Positions 12,301-27,300 of a stretch of 64,000 nucleotides of DNA are shown piece by piece. A model generated the notes under the pieces. The model saw nothing but the letters and a program-made list of their open reading frames with translations. It was not told where the DNA came from and made no database searches. Each line of letters begins with the position of its first letter. Positions within the stretch are counted from its first letter, which is position 1. The DNA lies in NCBI GenBank assembly GCA_933228675.1, contig OW121744.1:57617775-57681774 (forward strand). Reading direction: 5' to 3'. Source of the stretch: Stomorhina lunata (taxonomy: Eukaryota; Arthropoda; Insecta; Diptera; Rhiniidae). Made by a program: the position numbers and the translations under genes.

Positions 12301-15300
12301 TGCAATTTTTCTCTAGGCCTCGTAACCGTAGATTTGTCCTGCTGAAAATGTAAAAGACTCAATTGTAATTAACTAATAATGATAATTAACTAAATTAAAA
12401 ATGAATGAATGACAAATGTGGATGCTCATGCGCCTGCTTATGTTGAAGTTTAGTGAAGTTTAGCATGAGGAAATGATTTTTAAATTTTATTCACCATTCA
12501 CGCGCGAGAGTTGTATAAGTTAATCTTTAGTCATAATTGTGTGTAACAAAACAAAAAAACATTACTCACAACTCTTGAGAAAGTGCTGAATTTAGACAAA
12601 TGAGCTTCACACTCGTGAATATTTTCTTACCCTGGTCTAAAATACAATAATACCAATTATTAGAGAGATTGAGCCAACAGCTTTGGCGTTACACCCATAT
12701 TCGCAAAGAACTTCAAAACATTGGGACAGTAATTTGAGTGACTGTATATAATAATAGTAGTAAAGTTTAGAGATAGATTTACAGATACGTACAAAGGGAA
12801 AAGGATACCTATTATAAAGGATTTTGTAAGGATTTTAAGTTAAACATTTAGTTTGGTTTGATGGTTAATATACAAATAAGACTACATTTATATTTTGATG
12901 AATATAAGGGATCATACTGATACTTAAGTAGTTAGTTCTCTTATATAGACTGGATGCAAGTTACGCATAATTATTGTATATATGTATGTGTTAAGACAAC
13001 GATGCTTACCTGAACCTTTTCGAGTTTCTCACGGATTCTATCGGTATCCAAAGTAAGAGTTTCTCGTTCCTTTTGTACACGAGCTGCCTGACCCAAAGCC
13101 TTATCCAATTGAGATTGTAAATTATCATAGTCGTAAGTAAGTTTCTCCTTCTCCAACACCAAACGGCGATTATCTGCACTGGCCTTATCTAATTTCTCTT
13201 GCAAATGATCGACTTCGTTTTGTGCCTTATCCAGAGAGTTCTGTAGTTTCTCCTGCTGTAGTTGTGCTTTACCCAAAGTAGCCTGGGTACGTTCCATTTC
13301 CTCCTTCATCTTGTCCACCTCCGAGAAGGCCTAGAAAATTTAAATTTTGATTTAAAATATTAAAAGTATAGATTTAGTGCTTGAAGTTCCTACCCTATCT
13401 CGATCGGCATGTATACGCGAAATGCCTCCCTGTACTTTCTCCAGTTCTTGGCGCAAACTTTCCTGTTCGCCCTGGGCATTCTCCAATTTGGCTTTCAGTC
13501 TATACACCTCGCCCTGACTCTTTTCCAGTTTCTCCTGCAGGGCGGCCGCTTCCTCGCGAGCTCTTTCAGCATCCGACTGTAAAGTTGGTTTGGCGAAACA
13601 AGAAAAAGCAAATTTGGTATTTAAGTCTTTTTTTTTGACATGAAATGGTGTTAAATGATGAAATAACGAAATTAATGCACAAAGAGGACTGACAGAAAAA
13701 CGGCTACAAACAAAAGCGATTGAGCGACGTTAACATAAATGAAGAATGTATGAATCTTTTATTACACTTTTAGATTTTTCATTGCACGATTTTCTTTTTT
13801 CAATTATTTTTTTGCATGTAAGTATGTTTGAAAATGACATAAGATTTTCTGAAATATGGCAAAACAAATGTATGTACAATGTACAAACTAACATACGAGT
13901 ATTACAAAGAGAAGAAGGCAAACAAAATGTTACAAACGTTAGTGGTGGAAGTTAGAAGTGCAGAAATAAATAATGGAAATAGGAAATAAACAAAATGTAT
14001 ACATATGCATGTTCAGATAGAAAATTATTTGCGAAACAAAATTATGTACAAAATAACTATAATAACTCTCGATTCTTTTAAGGTTTTAGAATGTTTCTAA
14101 TGAAAGTGTCTAGACGTGGAATTATTAGGATTATAGAATGTTTTTCAAGTGAGAAAGTTGATTTTTATGTTTTTCCTCAAAGTCTTAAAGTTGACCTAAA
14201 AAAAAACGCTAACACTTTTCGAAAAACGCTAACACTATTCGAATATCAATAAAAGCGCAAAGTGGGAAGGTATAGCCGTTCGGTGGATTGTTGGCGAGCT
14301 TAAGTTTTGAACATGGAAAGCCTACATTTTACTGGGGCGGCACAATAGGCCACCAAAAGCAAAGCTTTTAATACACTTCAAAATTTGTTGTTTTTTTTAT
14401 AAAATTTTAAATCATGAAAATCGGGTTATATATAGATCAGATGTTAAAGAAAAAAATCGGTTCAGTATGGGACACAGATTAAAATTTTAATTCTTGAAGT
14501 CAAATATCTTTAAAACCGTCAGAGTTAGCATATACATGTAAAATGTTTTTTGTAGATCTTAACCTATATTTTGTTATATAGTACGATTATTTCAATTGGT
14601 TGGGAAATGACAATTATATATCGTTTTAAGTCAGCCTTACTCAACCATTGCACTCAGGAGCCGAGTACCAATCGGCTTTTTAACATATATTCACAGACAC
14701 AACACGAACTGTAATCAAATTCTAATAAGTGAGAAAGGAAAACAATAATATTTTACTTAGTCTCTTTGCTGCTTTCAACGAAGCAGGTGGATGTCGCTCA
14801 GATTTCTTAAAAACAATAACAAACACACATGAAATTATTCTGCCTGCATTGCCAGTGCTGAAATTTATGTGTCATCACCTCATTATATTATTTTTAACGC
14901 ATTTTTTGTTCGATTTGTGATTTATGTGATTTATGAGTCTAAGGTGCCCTGTTTCGGGGGCCGATTACTCCGCATTATGATATTTCTGCCGCAAAAAAAA
15001 CATTCTTTGACCACCGCTTTTGAAATATCTAATGCAGGTCCATGGAGAAGAGTCTACACCATTTTCAATTGTAATTGAAAAAATTTCAAATTGAATTGAG
15101 AAATTTTTAATTAAAATTGAGAAATTGAGAAATATTCAATTGGAATTCAAAATGTTTAATTGAAATTGAGAAATTTTCAATTGAAATTGAGAATTTTCAA
15201 TTGAAATTGAGAATTTTCAATTGAAATTAGAAATATTCAATTGAAATTGAGAATTTTCAGTTGAAGATGAGAAATATTCAATTGAAATTAAGAAATTTTT

Positions 15301-18300
15301 AATTGAAATTGAGAAATTTCTAATTGAAATAGAGAATTTTAAAGTTGAAAATGAGAATTTGTAAATTGAAATTAAGAAAATTCCAATTGAAAATGAGAAA
15401 TTTTCGATTGAAATTAAGAATTTTTAAATTAAAATTGAGAATTTTTCAACTGAAATTGAGAAAAGCCCAACTGATAATGAGGTTGTGTTCATTTTTCCTT
15501 GAACAAAAACTAATTTGGCTCGGTTTTGCTCCATACTCCCACCATAACCATGTGAAAGGTGAAAGTCTCTTCTTTGGATTGAGCGAAAAAAAATTACCAA
15601 AACTTACGATCGTAGAACAAAGTTCAAAATTATGTGAAAAAGTCAAATAAATTCTTACGCATAATTTAGACGAAAAGTGTTGCAGTCGTTTAGGCGTAAC
15701 TTTTTAATCAAATTGAATTTAAGTGTAAATCCCGTAGGAGTCGACGGACTTCAACCAAAATGAGTAGAGGTCTTTTTTGGGACAACCGAATTCCATCAAA
15801 TTTTGTTGGGAATTGCGGCTTATATTGAGAAAAAAGTAAGTGAAAATTTGGGATCCTAAGCAGGTGCCCCAAAGAGTCGATGGATTTTAACCAAAATTGG
15901 TTGAGCTCTTTGTTGTATAAACTAAAAGACGTGTGCCTATTTTTTTTCCAAATTCTGTTGAGAATGCCGGCTTGTACATTGAGAACAATAATAAGTGAAA
16001 AATTGGGGTCCAAGGCGGGTACCCCAAAGAGTCAAGGGATCTCAACCAAAGTTAGTATAACTCTTGGATCAATTAATAGACGTGTGACGAAATTTTTTAA
16101 ATTCTTTTAGTATAACTCTTTCTTGGATCAATTAATAGACGTGTGACGAAATTGTTCATATTCTTTTGGGTATTGCGTCTTATATGTTGAACAAATTGTT
16201 GACAAATCTTGGTTCAAGGTAAGCACCCATGGAGTTAACTGATTTCAACAAGAATTAGTAGACCTCTATTTTGGTTCAACTTGTAAACGTGTGCCGAATT
16301 TCATCAAATTCTGCTAAAAATTGCCGAGTTTACATCAAAAAGAAAAAAAAAGGCGAAAATGGGGGTCCAAGGCAGATACCCCAAAGGGTGGTATAATTTC
16401 CACCAAAATTTATATCTCTTTTATGAATTAATTAATTGAACATTGAAAAAATGGGGGTCCAAGGCAGGTACTCCAAGGAGTCGAAGAATTTCAAACAAAA
16501 TTAGAGTGATAAATTTCACCTAATTCTGTTGTACATTGAGAAGAAAAATAAGTTAAAAAATGAGGATTCAAGGCAGGTACCCCTAGTAACCGATCACTCC
16601 TTCTATTTTTTGCACTTTGATGTATAAGGAAATACCTCTGTGCGCCGTCCCAGTAAAATCTAGGCTTTCCAGTTTCAAAACTTTAGCTCCCAAGCACTTT
16701 TGCTATATGCATATGCAATTATTATAGAATCCGTCCAAAGGTTTAGAGCTTGTGGACTTATTTCCATTATATTTTTCCACCATCCCACTGTGCAGCGTTC
16801 TATAGGATCTGTGAAACTAAATAAATTTCACTATATTTGTTCAAGAAAAATACCTTAAGAATTTTCAAATCTTAATTTAAATTTATAATTTTCACAAATT
16901 CACCTTAAATCGAGAGTTATTATACAAAATGATGATAAATTGTAAGATTAGTAAATCGTAGCGAAAATATTGAAAAATGATTTGATGATTGCTAGAATCA
17001 TTAGGTCTCGATGTTGTATGATTATTTTTATGAAAAATTTAATCACATTTTTACAAAAATTATAAATATACAATAAATGCTTAGAAACGTTACTGCTGTG
17101 TTTTTTTTTCTCGAATACACATGAAATTAATGGCTTGAAACAAATAATTGGACTCTTTTATGATTTGAAAATGATTGCATTTCATTTAGCTTAACAGAAA
17201 ATATGACGTTTTTAGATTTAAATGCAAACGGTAAATGCTTCGGCACAAAATAATAAAAAGAAAAAAAAAGGCTGAAATATTTTATGTATGTATTTATGTA
17301 TGTGTGTATGTGTCCAGTAGTTTCAAATTGAGAAATCGCCTGCAAAATCAGAGAAATGGTTAAAGTTGATATGAATATAATGAATCTAAGAGTTGGGATG
17401 AAAAGTTCACAATATTAGCTTCAAATTAAATTTAATAGACCTAAGCTTCAAAATTCGGCAATGGCAGACTTAGGAGTCGACAATTCTATTATCTCCTTAG
17501 CAGATAAGCTTCTAACTGTCAAAATTATTAGCTCAACCATGGGCATAGATACAGTCCACAAAGTAAATAGCATGTCGTGGTATTCCTAAGGGCGATGTTT
17601 TGTCACCCCTGTTATGAAACCTTGCTTTAAACAAATTTCTCAGCGAATTTAATTTCCTGTGCTTCAAAACCATTGCTTTTGCAGATAATGTTGCTGTTGC
17701 AATAAAGTCGCTCTCGTCACACTAACTAGCTAGAGCGTTTCCAATGACTTGAGTGTTAAACCCGCCAAAACGAAATATAAGATTCCTCAGTCCACTCTCC
17801 CGTAGTTAGATGTCATTGAACTGCTGCTTACTGATCGTGCCATTATGGACTCCAAGTTGATCTAGAGCTTAAACACCCAATCTTGGGTATCTAAAGCAGC
17901 CATTGCACTCTATTCGTGCAGAAGAGCCTTAGGCAACAAATGGGGCTTATCACTGCTAATACTGCCTGGCTTTTTAAGATGGTTTCAAAACTTATACTCA
18001 TGCTATTATTTAGTGGCCGGCTCTATATAAGGCTAATCAGCAAGGATAATTTGTTAAGATCCTCGGATCCCCTGCCATTAGGACTATGTCTTCAAAGGCA
18101 CGCTCTACTATGCTAAACAATCTTCCAGCTGAGTCAATAACTCAAAGCGTAGCCCTTAACTAAGCCATTAGGTTAAGCATTACTGGAGAATGGTCTCCCT
18201 TATCTATATGTCACGCACTAATTTGGATAAACTCGGAACTGTACTTAAAAAACATCGACTACTGCATTCCCACCCCATTCTTTGATCACACCTTTATTGT

Positions 18301-21300
18301 AGATATCTCTGGTGCTAAATTGAACTGTAGAGTTGAAACCCTGGAGATGTTTACGAGTGGATTCAAATCGAAAAATGTTATGGGGGCCTTTAAACCCCAC
18401 TGTTAGGGACGAAAATCTACTTCAAGCGCCTTCAAAGGTTCTCTTTACTATGCTAAATTGGCTTCCGGTTAAGCTATTGGCTCAAAACGTAGCCCTTAAC
18501 TCAGCCATTAGGTTGAGAATTACTAGAGAATGGTCTTCTTTATCTATAGCTTTCTCCACTATTTTGGAAAAACTTAAAACTATCCCCAAAAACATCGACT
18601 ACTGCATTCCAACCCCATTCTTTGACCGCTTCTTTACTGTAGATATATATGGTGCCCAAATCGGCTGCAGATAATACATATGGTATGGATGGGGGCTTTT
18701 ACATCCCACTCTTAGGGATGAAAATCTACTTCAAACTCCCAAAACTTTGTAGCATTATACAGGCTGAAATTTCAGCCATCTATAGGGCAAACAAATGGCT
18801 AAAATACTACCGAATATATTATAAAGATATTCGTTTTTGACACGGAGAGTCTTGCCGCCATTCACTCTATATCTTCAGTCTTTATGACATCCGTTCTTAC
18901 TCGGCAATGTCGGGCATTCCTACATGGGATGGCGAGACATTTCAATATTACACTGTCTTGGGTATGTGGCCACAACAATGCACCAGATAATACTACTAAA
19001 TAATCTAGCAAAACTTGGTGCTCTCCTTAGTCAGGAGGATATTGACCAATACATAGATATACCGCTATTAGCCTTTAAATTGCTCATTAAGCAGTTTCTA
19101 TTTAGGTCAGCGCAGACCAACTGGTTCACAGAAACAACCTGCTCAGTTTCAAGACTAACTTGGACAATTTTCAACAGTAAGCGTTCTGTAGGCCGGATCT
19201 CTTTACCGCACCATAGACTACGCACTCTGATATCAATCCTCATAGGGCACTGCATAACTCAATCGTCGGCCGCTTGAGTTATATAAACCCCACATTAATC
19301 TTTAAAGCAATAACTACTGTAGAAGTTGTCATAGCGTTGTGGAGGAAGAAACTGCCACTCATCTCCTCTATCACTGTCTGACCCTTGCTGAACTTAGGAC
19401 TCAACATCTGGACTTCCAGTTTCTTTACGATTTATCCGAGGTCGAGACAGACATTCGTAAGATGGGCTCATTCATTGTTGCATTTAGTTGGCTCTAATAG
19501 ATCCTTAATACTTTTTTTTGTAGGGGGTATATTCTTTTTTCTCCTCTGCAGGTAACACAAGGGGACCACTTTCTAGGACCCAAGTGAAGCGGACTCTGTT
19601 TTCAGCCATCCGCCTAACCTAACTTAGGCTTCAAAGTTCGTGTCGAAATTTAAAAGCTGTCGAACTATTAGTTTGTAGGATATAAGATTTTCCGGGCAGC
19701 ATCAATCTTAACAAAAAATTTTTATCTAGAACAAAGCCATGATAAGTTGTGTCCAACAAAAAAGCTTTAAAAACTATACAAAACTAATTTGGGAAACCAT
19801 AAAGAAGTGATGCCCAAAATTACTGTTTTTCTAAAAGACGAGTGGAGTACACATAATACATCGACCCCAAAGGTTGGTAAGATGAAAAACTGTCGACTGA
19901 AAATTTATGGGATCAACATTTTATGACATAAATGATATAATATTATCATTTGCAGTTCTAAATTGAAAAACTGTCGACTGGAAATTTATGGGATCAACAT
20001 TTTATGACATAAATGATATAATATTATCATTTGCAGTTCTAAATTGCAAGAAAATGGATCCATTTAAAGAATAAGAATCTGCTGTTTTATCCAGACAAAG
20101 CACCGCATCCAAAATCAATGAAATTTACATACGTTAAATTATGTTTCCCAGAACTGGCCCACAGCGAGCTTTTAATGTTTTCATATCTCAAGAGAATATT
20201 CGCTGCAAAGATATTAAGCTTAGATGGCTTAAGGCATATCGTCGTGCTGGAGTTTATGTGTTCTATCCGCCGTTTTACAGATTTTGAGTTAATAATGCCG
20301 CTTTAGGTTTTAGACCCTAAATTTTGCAAATCTGCTATTTTGTCTAGATTTTGAGATACATAGTTCTATATCCCACAAAACAGATTTTTCGTGATATTTT
20401 GCGCTATACTTCAAATATATGGTGTAAAAATCTCAAAAAGTAAAAAAAAGGTAAAACTTCAAGGTCGATTTTTTCAAAATGCATTTTTGTCGTATAGAGC
20501 GCATAAACTACCGTACGACGATATGGTATCGAAAAATTGTGTGAAAGCTTTAATGGTTATATATCCCTCTAATAGTATAATAGATAAGTGTGGCGGTCTC
20601 TTAATTAGACTCACGTAAAAAATGCCGCTTTAGGTTTTCGACCCTAAATTTTGCAAATTTGCAAAAATTTTCGGCTATTTTGTCTAGATTTTGAGATACA
20701 TAGTGTCTGTTTTGTTCTATATCCTCCAAAACAGATTTTTCGTGATATTTTGCGCTATACTTCAAATATATGGTGTAAAAATCTCAAAAAGTTAAAAAAA
20801 AAATAAGGTAAAACTTCAAGGTCGATTTTTTCAAAATGCATTTTTGGCGTATAGAGCGCATAAGCTCCCGTACGACGATATGGTATCGAAAAATTGTGTG
20901 AAAGCTTTAATGGTTATATGTCCCTCTAATAGTATAATAGATAAGTGTGGCGGTCTCTTAATTAGACTCACGTAAAAAATGAAAACCATTGTATCGGGTT
21001 ATCCATTTCGTGGTTTCAAAAGTATAAGACTGGAATTCGACATCTCTCGCAATTTTTTCTTTTCAGCTGAAAGTCTGACATTGACAAAAATGGATCGCTT
21101 AAGTATCACACAACGCATAAAAATTATCAAAACATACTACAAAAATGGTGATTGTGCATCAGCCACATATCGTGCTTTAAGAGGAGATTATGGTTTACAT
21201 AATTGTGAAGAAATTTGAAGAGACTGGAGCGGTTATAAATATTGTAAGGCCTGTGCATCATCGTTCCGCTGAAAATATCGCTGCCGTAAGTGAAGGTGTT

Positions 21301-24300
21301 GCCGAAGACCCGAATGTGTCGATTCTTCGTCGTTCTGAGGAATTAGGACTGTCTTACGGCACATTATTGAAGAATACAACTTGGAGATTATGTGCGCCAC
21401 ATGTCGCACAACTCGAATGAATATGAGACATTTCCTGGCCGCCTAATTTCTTGTCGTGGTGATATCAACTGGCCAAGAAGGTTTTACGATTTGATACCAT
21501 TAGACTTTTTTGGCTGAAATACCGCCCAATATGTGTCAAAAAATGGTCGCAAATGACCTCGAAAGAATCAATGCTTGCACCATTTCTCCTGGTGGTCATT
21601 TAAATGATGTAGTGTTTCACTCATAATGTCAATGTTCAAACTTTATAATAAAAAAGAAATATCATGAAAAAAAAAAATATTTTAAATGTGTTTTATTTAC
21701 GCTCACTTTTGAAACCGCAAAATGGGTAACTCTGTTCAGAAGCTAGCAAATCACTGGATTTTATCGTTGTACGTTCCGAGTCGTTAAAAGGTCACCAAAG
21801 CTTTATGGACTCTTCGTCAGCAAAGCTTTTGCAGAAGTCAATCGTCGCTAATTTCAAAAAGCTTTAAAATTTGTAAAAATTGTCTTGCTTACTCGCCTCG
21901 TTGAGAGGTCAGAGGTAATAAATGCAAATGTAAAGGGTAGCAAATGTAAAAAGAATTTATAGCATTGAGCACCCGAGATGAATTTTGGTCTGCCATTCAC
22001 TGGTCCCTTTCAAATTATTTGTTGTTAGAGGATTTTTGAAGTGCTCCAAACAATGCTAGGTTGTAATTCCCAGTTTCCCTTTCTCATACATAAAGTGTCT
22101 TTTTAGCCCTGCCTACAGGGTTGCCAGATACTTTTTGGTCACCATCCCCAAATTTTTAAATTTTTAGCCCCAAAAATCCCCAATTCACAAAAAAGTATAT
22201 TTGCTTCAATTAAATGAAGATATTGATTTTATTAACATAAAAATAGTTTTGTATGCTTGCAATATATACCATTACATAAAACTTCAGGGGCCAAATTACC
22301 GCATTCGATATCGATCGAAAACTCAGACTTTTAAGCGAATATTGTGAAGTATACTTTAGGGATGTTGAAAGTTACTTCGATGCAAAAAGTTTATTGAAAT
22401 TTTATTATCCATTTTGATTCGTTTTTAAAAAAGATATAGTTCAATTAAAACTCTTTTACTATTGTTCATCTTTTGGCAAATAACTTCAAAAAATATAGTA
22501 AACTGTGCATCTTTTAAATAATTTTTATTATCCTTAAAGTATGTTATACAAATGTTTTGAAAATTTCTAAAATTTCGATCGATATCGAATGCCGTAATTT
22601 GGCACCAGAATTATCAAATTCTTGAGAATTACATGAGTTAAACTACACAACAATCACATTTGACTCATCAAATCTTGAGTTTGAAGGAATTGAAATTGAT
22701 AACAAAGCTGACCGTACTTTCAAAATTGTATGAAATTTAGGAAAATCTGATGAAGAGAACCTAATGTATATGAAACAGCACTAACTTTTTTGAATTAAAT
22801 TTGTTAACATTTCAGTTGTCGGTTGAAATACTTGACAACTAATTTTGTTATTATTATAATATTCTTATTAAAGATAATATAATTGAAAACGAAATTTTGT
22901 TAAACTCATAACAAAAAATAATCGCTCTACACTGGCATTGCTTGCAGGAACCGCTAACATATATATTTAGTCCTTTAATTCCTGGTGGAACATAGGGCCT
23001 CAACCGCTAACATACTTATTCAAAATTGCTTGACCAAGTTCTTTATAGTGATGTGTACCATAGACTGTGATCATTTTGCAAAATAGCAAAAATTTTTTTT
23101 TAAATGTACCTTGACGTCCCTTAAATGTACTTTGACAGTTCGCGCACAGTCTAAGTGTGTGTCTATGATGTAAACCTCCAACATCCTTATATTCAATTCA
23201 ATTTGGCTGCATTTTTTTGAATATGGTTTTCCAAATTTGTAAAAGAAAGTTTATTAACAAAATATGAAGTTTTAAATTTAAATTTCCCCAAAAACAAATT
23301 CTAGTGAATCCCCAACAAGATCCCCCAGCCCCAAAGCAAATTTGTTCGCCTTTTTGAAGATTGAATATCCCCAACTTTGGGGCCAAAACCAAAAATCTGA
23401 CAGCCCTGCCTGCCTATGATGTTGAGCTTACATTTTTCTTATTGTCCAGTATTATTCATATATTCTTTGAACTTTAGAGCTTCTCAAAAAGACAGGTTTC
23501 ACCAGCGAAATTTTATAACTTTTGGTGAACTCAGCTTATTTAGTCTTGTTTAGATTTACCACATGACCATTATCATTCTCAAATTTTGCCATAGAGAAAA
23601 TAGCTTTCTAAAGGATCAAAAACAAGTTTGTTTTTTATACCCACCATCAAAAAGAATGGGCGGTATATTGAGATTGTCATTCCGTTTGTAATTTCCTTAA
23701 TATTGGTTCAAAAATCAAAAACGATATATATTCTGAATCCTTATGAAATTCTAAGACGATTGAGCTATGTCCGTCTGTCTGTCCGTCTGTCTGTCTGTCT
23801 GTCTGTTGAAATCACGATAACGTCTAAAAGAAAAGAGCTAGTTAACTGAAACTTAGCAAAAACATTCTTTATCTATGAGAAAATTTTGGTATTGAAATTG
23901 GGCAAAATCGGTTAGCATTTGGTCATAGCTCCCGTATAACCTCGTCTAGGCTAATCGCTTATTTGCTAATAAATGACAAATTATGACAGTTGTGATGCCA
24001 AAATTTGGTATCTAGAAGTTTTAGATAAGCACTAGGCAGCATATAAAATTTCATCGAAATCGGTTCACATTTAGCCATAGCTCCCATACAAAAAACTTAC
24101 GAAAACAGGCTAAATTTCACCCAAAATACACTTAAATACCAATAAATCTAAAAGTATAACAGATATAACCACTAAATTTGGCACAAGAAAGTCTTATATC
24201 AATGCCAGTGTGCAAAATTTTGTCACAATCGGTCACTATTTGACCTAGCTCCCATATAAAAAACTTACGAAAACACAAAAATTCAAAAAGAAAAGGGGAT

Positions 24301-27300
24301 TTATGTCCGTCTGTCCGTCAGATAAAATCGTGATAGCTCCTTAACTACAAGAGCTAGTAAGACTAAATTAAGCACAAGGAAGTCTTATGTCAATGCCAGC
24401 CAGTGTGCAAAATTTCGTCACAATCGGTCACCATTTGACCATAGCTCCCATATAAAAAACTTATGGAAACACAAAAATACATAAAGAAAAGGTTGTTTAT
24501 GTCCGTCTGTCCGTCAGATAAAAGCACGATAGCGCCTTAACGAAAAGAGCTAGAGGGACAAAATTTTACAAAAGTATTTTGGATATCTTGAAAAAGATGT
24601 GTGTTGAAAATGGACAAAATCGGTTCAAATTTAGTTAGAGCTCCCATATAACCCCGCCCCGGGAAACACATTAATGCTGATAAATTGAATACAATTGTGG
24701 GTGTGAGTTCCAAAACTCGCTCGTTCCAGAATTTAAAAAAAATGAGATAACAATAGATTCTGATAGTTCTTTTGGTTCTTTATAAGGATACATATACAGA
24801 CTGCATCAAGTCATATCCTTTTCTATGTTTTTGTATGTCCTTAAAATTGCAGTTCGTAGCAAAACTCGTTCGTTCCATTTATTATTTATTTCCAAAACTG
24901 TCTCGTTCCATATTCTGTAGCAAAACTCGTTCGTTACTTGGTTGAAGTGAGACAAACCACCACAATGAGTTTTGACTTTCTCATTTTTATACCATAGGTT
25001 GAGAGGGTATTATAAGTTTGTGCTGATGTATGTAACGCACCGAAATATTTGTCTATAGTATACCGATCGACTTAGAATCACTTTCTGAGTCGATTTAACG
25101 ACGTCCGTCCGTCCTGCTGGCTGTCCATGAAAAGCTTGTAATTAAAGTACAGGTCGCAATTTTGAAGATAAATTGATGAAATTTGGCACAGAGATATCTT
25201 TTTGTACTGGGACCATGCCTATTGAAATTGGTTGAAATCGATCCATTACTTCAGGTACATACGGCAGTACTCCCGGAATTGAAGTAACAAGAAATTTTTT
25301 TCAGATCAGTTCACATTCCACTTTAGTGGTGTAGGGTATCATTTAGTCGGGCTTGACCAACTATAATTTTCTTACTTGTTTTTTTATTATTTTTTAATTT
25401 TACTTTTTATTACTTATTACTGCAATAATTAAGATCATTATTGTCATTTATCAGAAATGCAACAACTGCTAGAATTGTACAGTCGAGTACGGTTACAACG
25501 AACTCCGCTAGACCGACCACTATTGTCAATATCATTATAAATGTCTTTAGTTCATTATAAATGTATGAATTTATATGAATATTTCTTAAGGGGACTTTTG
25601 ATATTAACTATAAGCGTGGCCACCAAATTGTCGGAACCGGAGAAGTAATTCGTAATGAGCGATAATTCGTTATAAACGGTCAGAACTCAATAATTTTCAT
25701 TTTCACTTTTAACAAGTTTCCTTAATTTTAATAAATTAATTTACCTTTAAAAATATAGTGAAGTTAAATGATTTGTTTTACTGATGGGTTACTGCGAGTT
25801 GCAAAACTCGTTCGTTCCAATATGAAATGTAGCAAAACTGTTTCCTTTCGAAAATTGGTAGCAAAACTCGTTCGTTCCAAACTTCAAAACTTTATTTTTC
25901 CTTACTTAAGGAGTTTTGATTTTGTAAACTATATGCCTTTATAAAGAAATATCATAATGTTTTAGAATTAGTAGCTTTCAACTCATTTGGATCATTTATT
26001 AAGCTGTAGGAAGTTTTTTGCATTTTACCAAAATTTTGCAAACATGGAACGAGCGAGTTTTGCTTCTCACCCCTTCAATTGTAATAGCTATGACGATTAA
26101 ATTTAAAATAGGGAAGTTTTATGCAATTTTTGATCAGTTTATCAAATTTTATAGGAATCAGTCCATATTTGACTTTAGCTTTCATGTGAAAAACATTCAC
26201 GGAAACCAAAAATTTTAGCAAAGGCCAGTTAAAAGCTATTAAATTAGAAACTATGATAGCTATGATCACTAAATTTTGCAAGAATAAGCTCTCTATATAT
26301 ACCAGCCAGTGTGTAAAATTTTGTTATAATCGGTCAACATTTGGCTATAATTCTTATATATATAACATCCCCTTTTTATATCTACAATCAAAAAGATTTG
26401 GAGGTACATTCATTATATTAAGATTGCACCTATGAAATTATATAGGCATCAATCAATGTTCAGCCCAGACTTTATATATGATGAATGCATTAGGAACTCA
26501 TAACGAAATATATGGACCTGTCGTATTACTATTAACGTGTTTAGCCTAACTACATATTAATCACAACGAAAAGTATTTAACAACTTATTAATGTAAAACT
26601 ATACCTGGTTATGAGACCGAATTTTGATCAAAGTAAATACTGGGGAAACCACTAAAATATTTTTGAATGTTGAACTATAAAGCTACGGAAACCTAATTTA
26701 GTCCAAAGGTTTTACCAACAATACCAAATAGCTTAGCGATTTTTCCAGTTTTGGTGCAGATTTTGAATTAGCTGCACCCTTGTAGATATATGAGATATGT
26801 TTCTAAATTTAACACAACTTGATGGTGGGTATATAAGATTCGGCACAGCCGAATATAACACTCTTACTTGTTCTATTTTATACTAGAACTTTTCATCCCA
26901 ACTATTATTACCAAGTTTTTATTAAAATCAATAGCCATTTCCCTAGTTTCGAAAACGGCCCCTCAATCTGAAGCTGCTGAGAATGTATAATAAATGTTAT
27001 TTGTATTTGTATGTTAGTATGCATGTATGTTAACTATGTGATTGTGTTTGTTGATTAAATAAGAAATTTACTTAATAATTACTTATGACTGAAACGATTT
27101 AAATTGAAACGGTTTTTATGATTTAAATTTAACAAGGTTTTTTTAAATATTTAAAATTTAAATGCTTTTCTTTTTCGGCTTTAAACAAATTGGGTAAATT
27201 TTTTTTTATTTTTTTTTTGCATTTTAAATTATGATGAAGTTAAAGTACAATAACTTTAGAGTTTAGGTTTCGTTGGAAGCAATTACTCACAAAACGTTTA

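Larger units (their letters stand above)
9819..12744. mobile_element. Tc1-like element with long inverted arms, interrupted by a LINE and a hAT-like element
   Basis: Flanked by TA. Left end CAGTCACTCAAATTACTG matches the complement of the right end. The similarity continues through about 340 bp on each side (9819-10160; 11560-12744 minus the insertion at 11775-12634). Both arms contain the last codons of a Tc1-type transposase (LRAD.VEAY), so the two arms are inverted copies of the same 3' end, a foldback layout. The middle is a LINE fragment. No intact transposase. Confidence 0.82.
14275..16705. mobile_element. Candidate inverted-repeat element carrying a minisatellite and tandem units
   Basis: Left AGTTTTGAACATGGAAAGCC then ATTTTACTGGGGCGGC (about 14300-14345) matches the complement of 16640-16690 (GTTTTGAAACTGGAAAGCC, ATTTTACTGGGACGGC). 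The exact outer limits and target duplication were not resolved. Inside are the CAATTG minisatellite and a degenerate tandem region. Confidence 0.5.
23630..26872. mobile_element. Helentron/DINE-like repeat interrupted by a nested element
   Basis: Starts TTTTTTATACCCACCATC and ends with a perfect hairpin, ATTCGGC-ACA-GCCGAAT (26838-26854), then ATAACACTCTTACTTGTT. This 3' hairpin plus CTTACTTGTT end is a familiar signature of fly DINE/HINE nonautonomous Helentrons. The body contains repeated ATAGCTCCCATAT and CCGTCTGTCCGTC motifs. Noncoding. It is split by 24699-26074. Confidence 0.72.
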
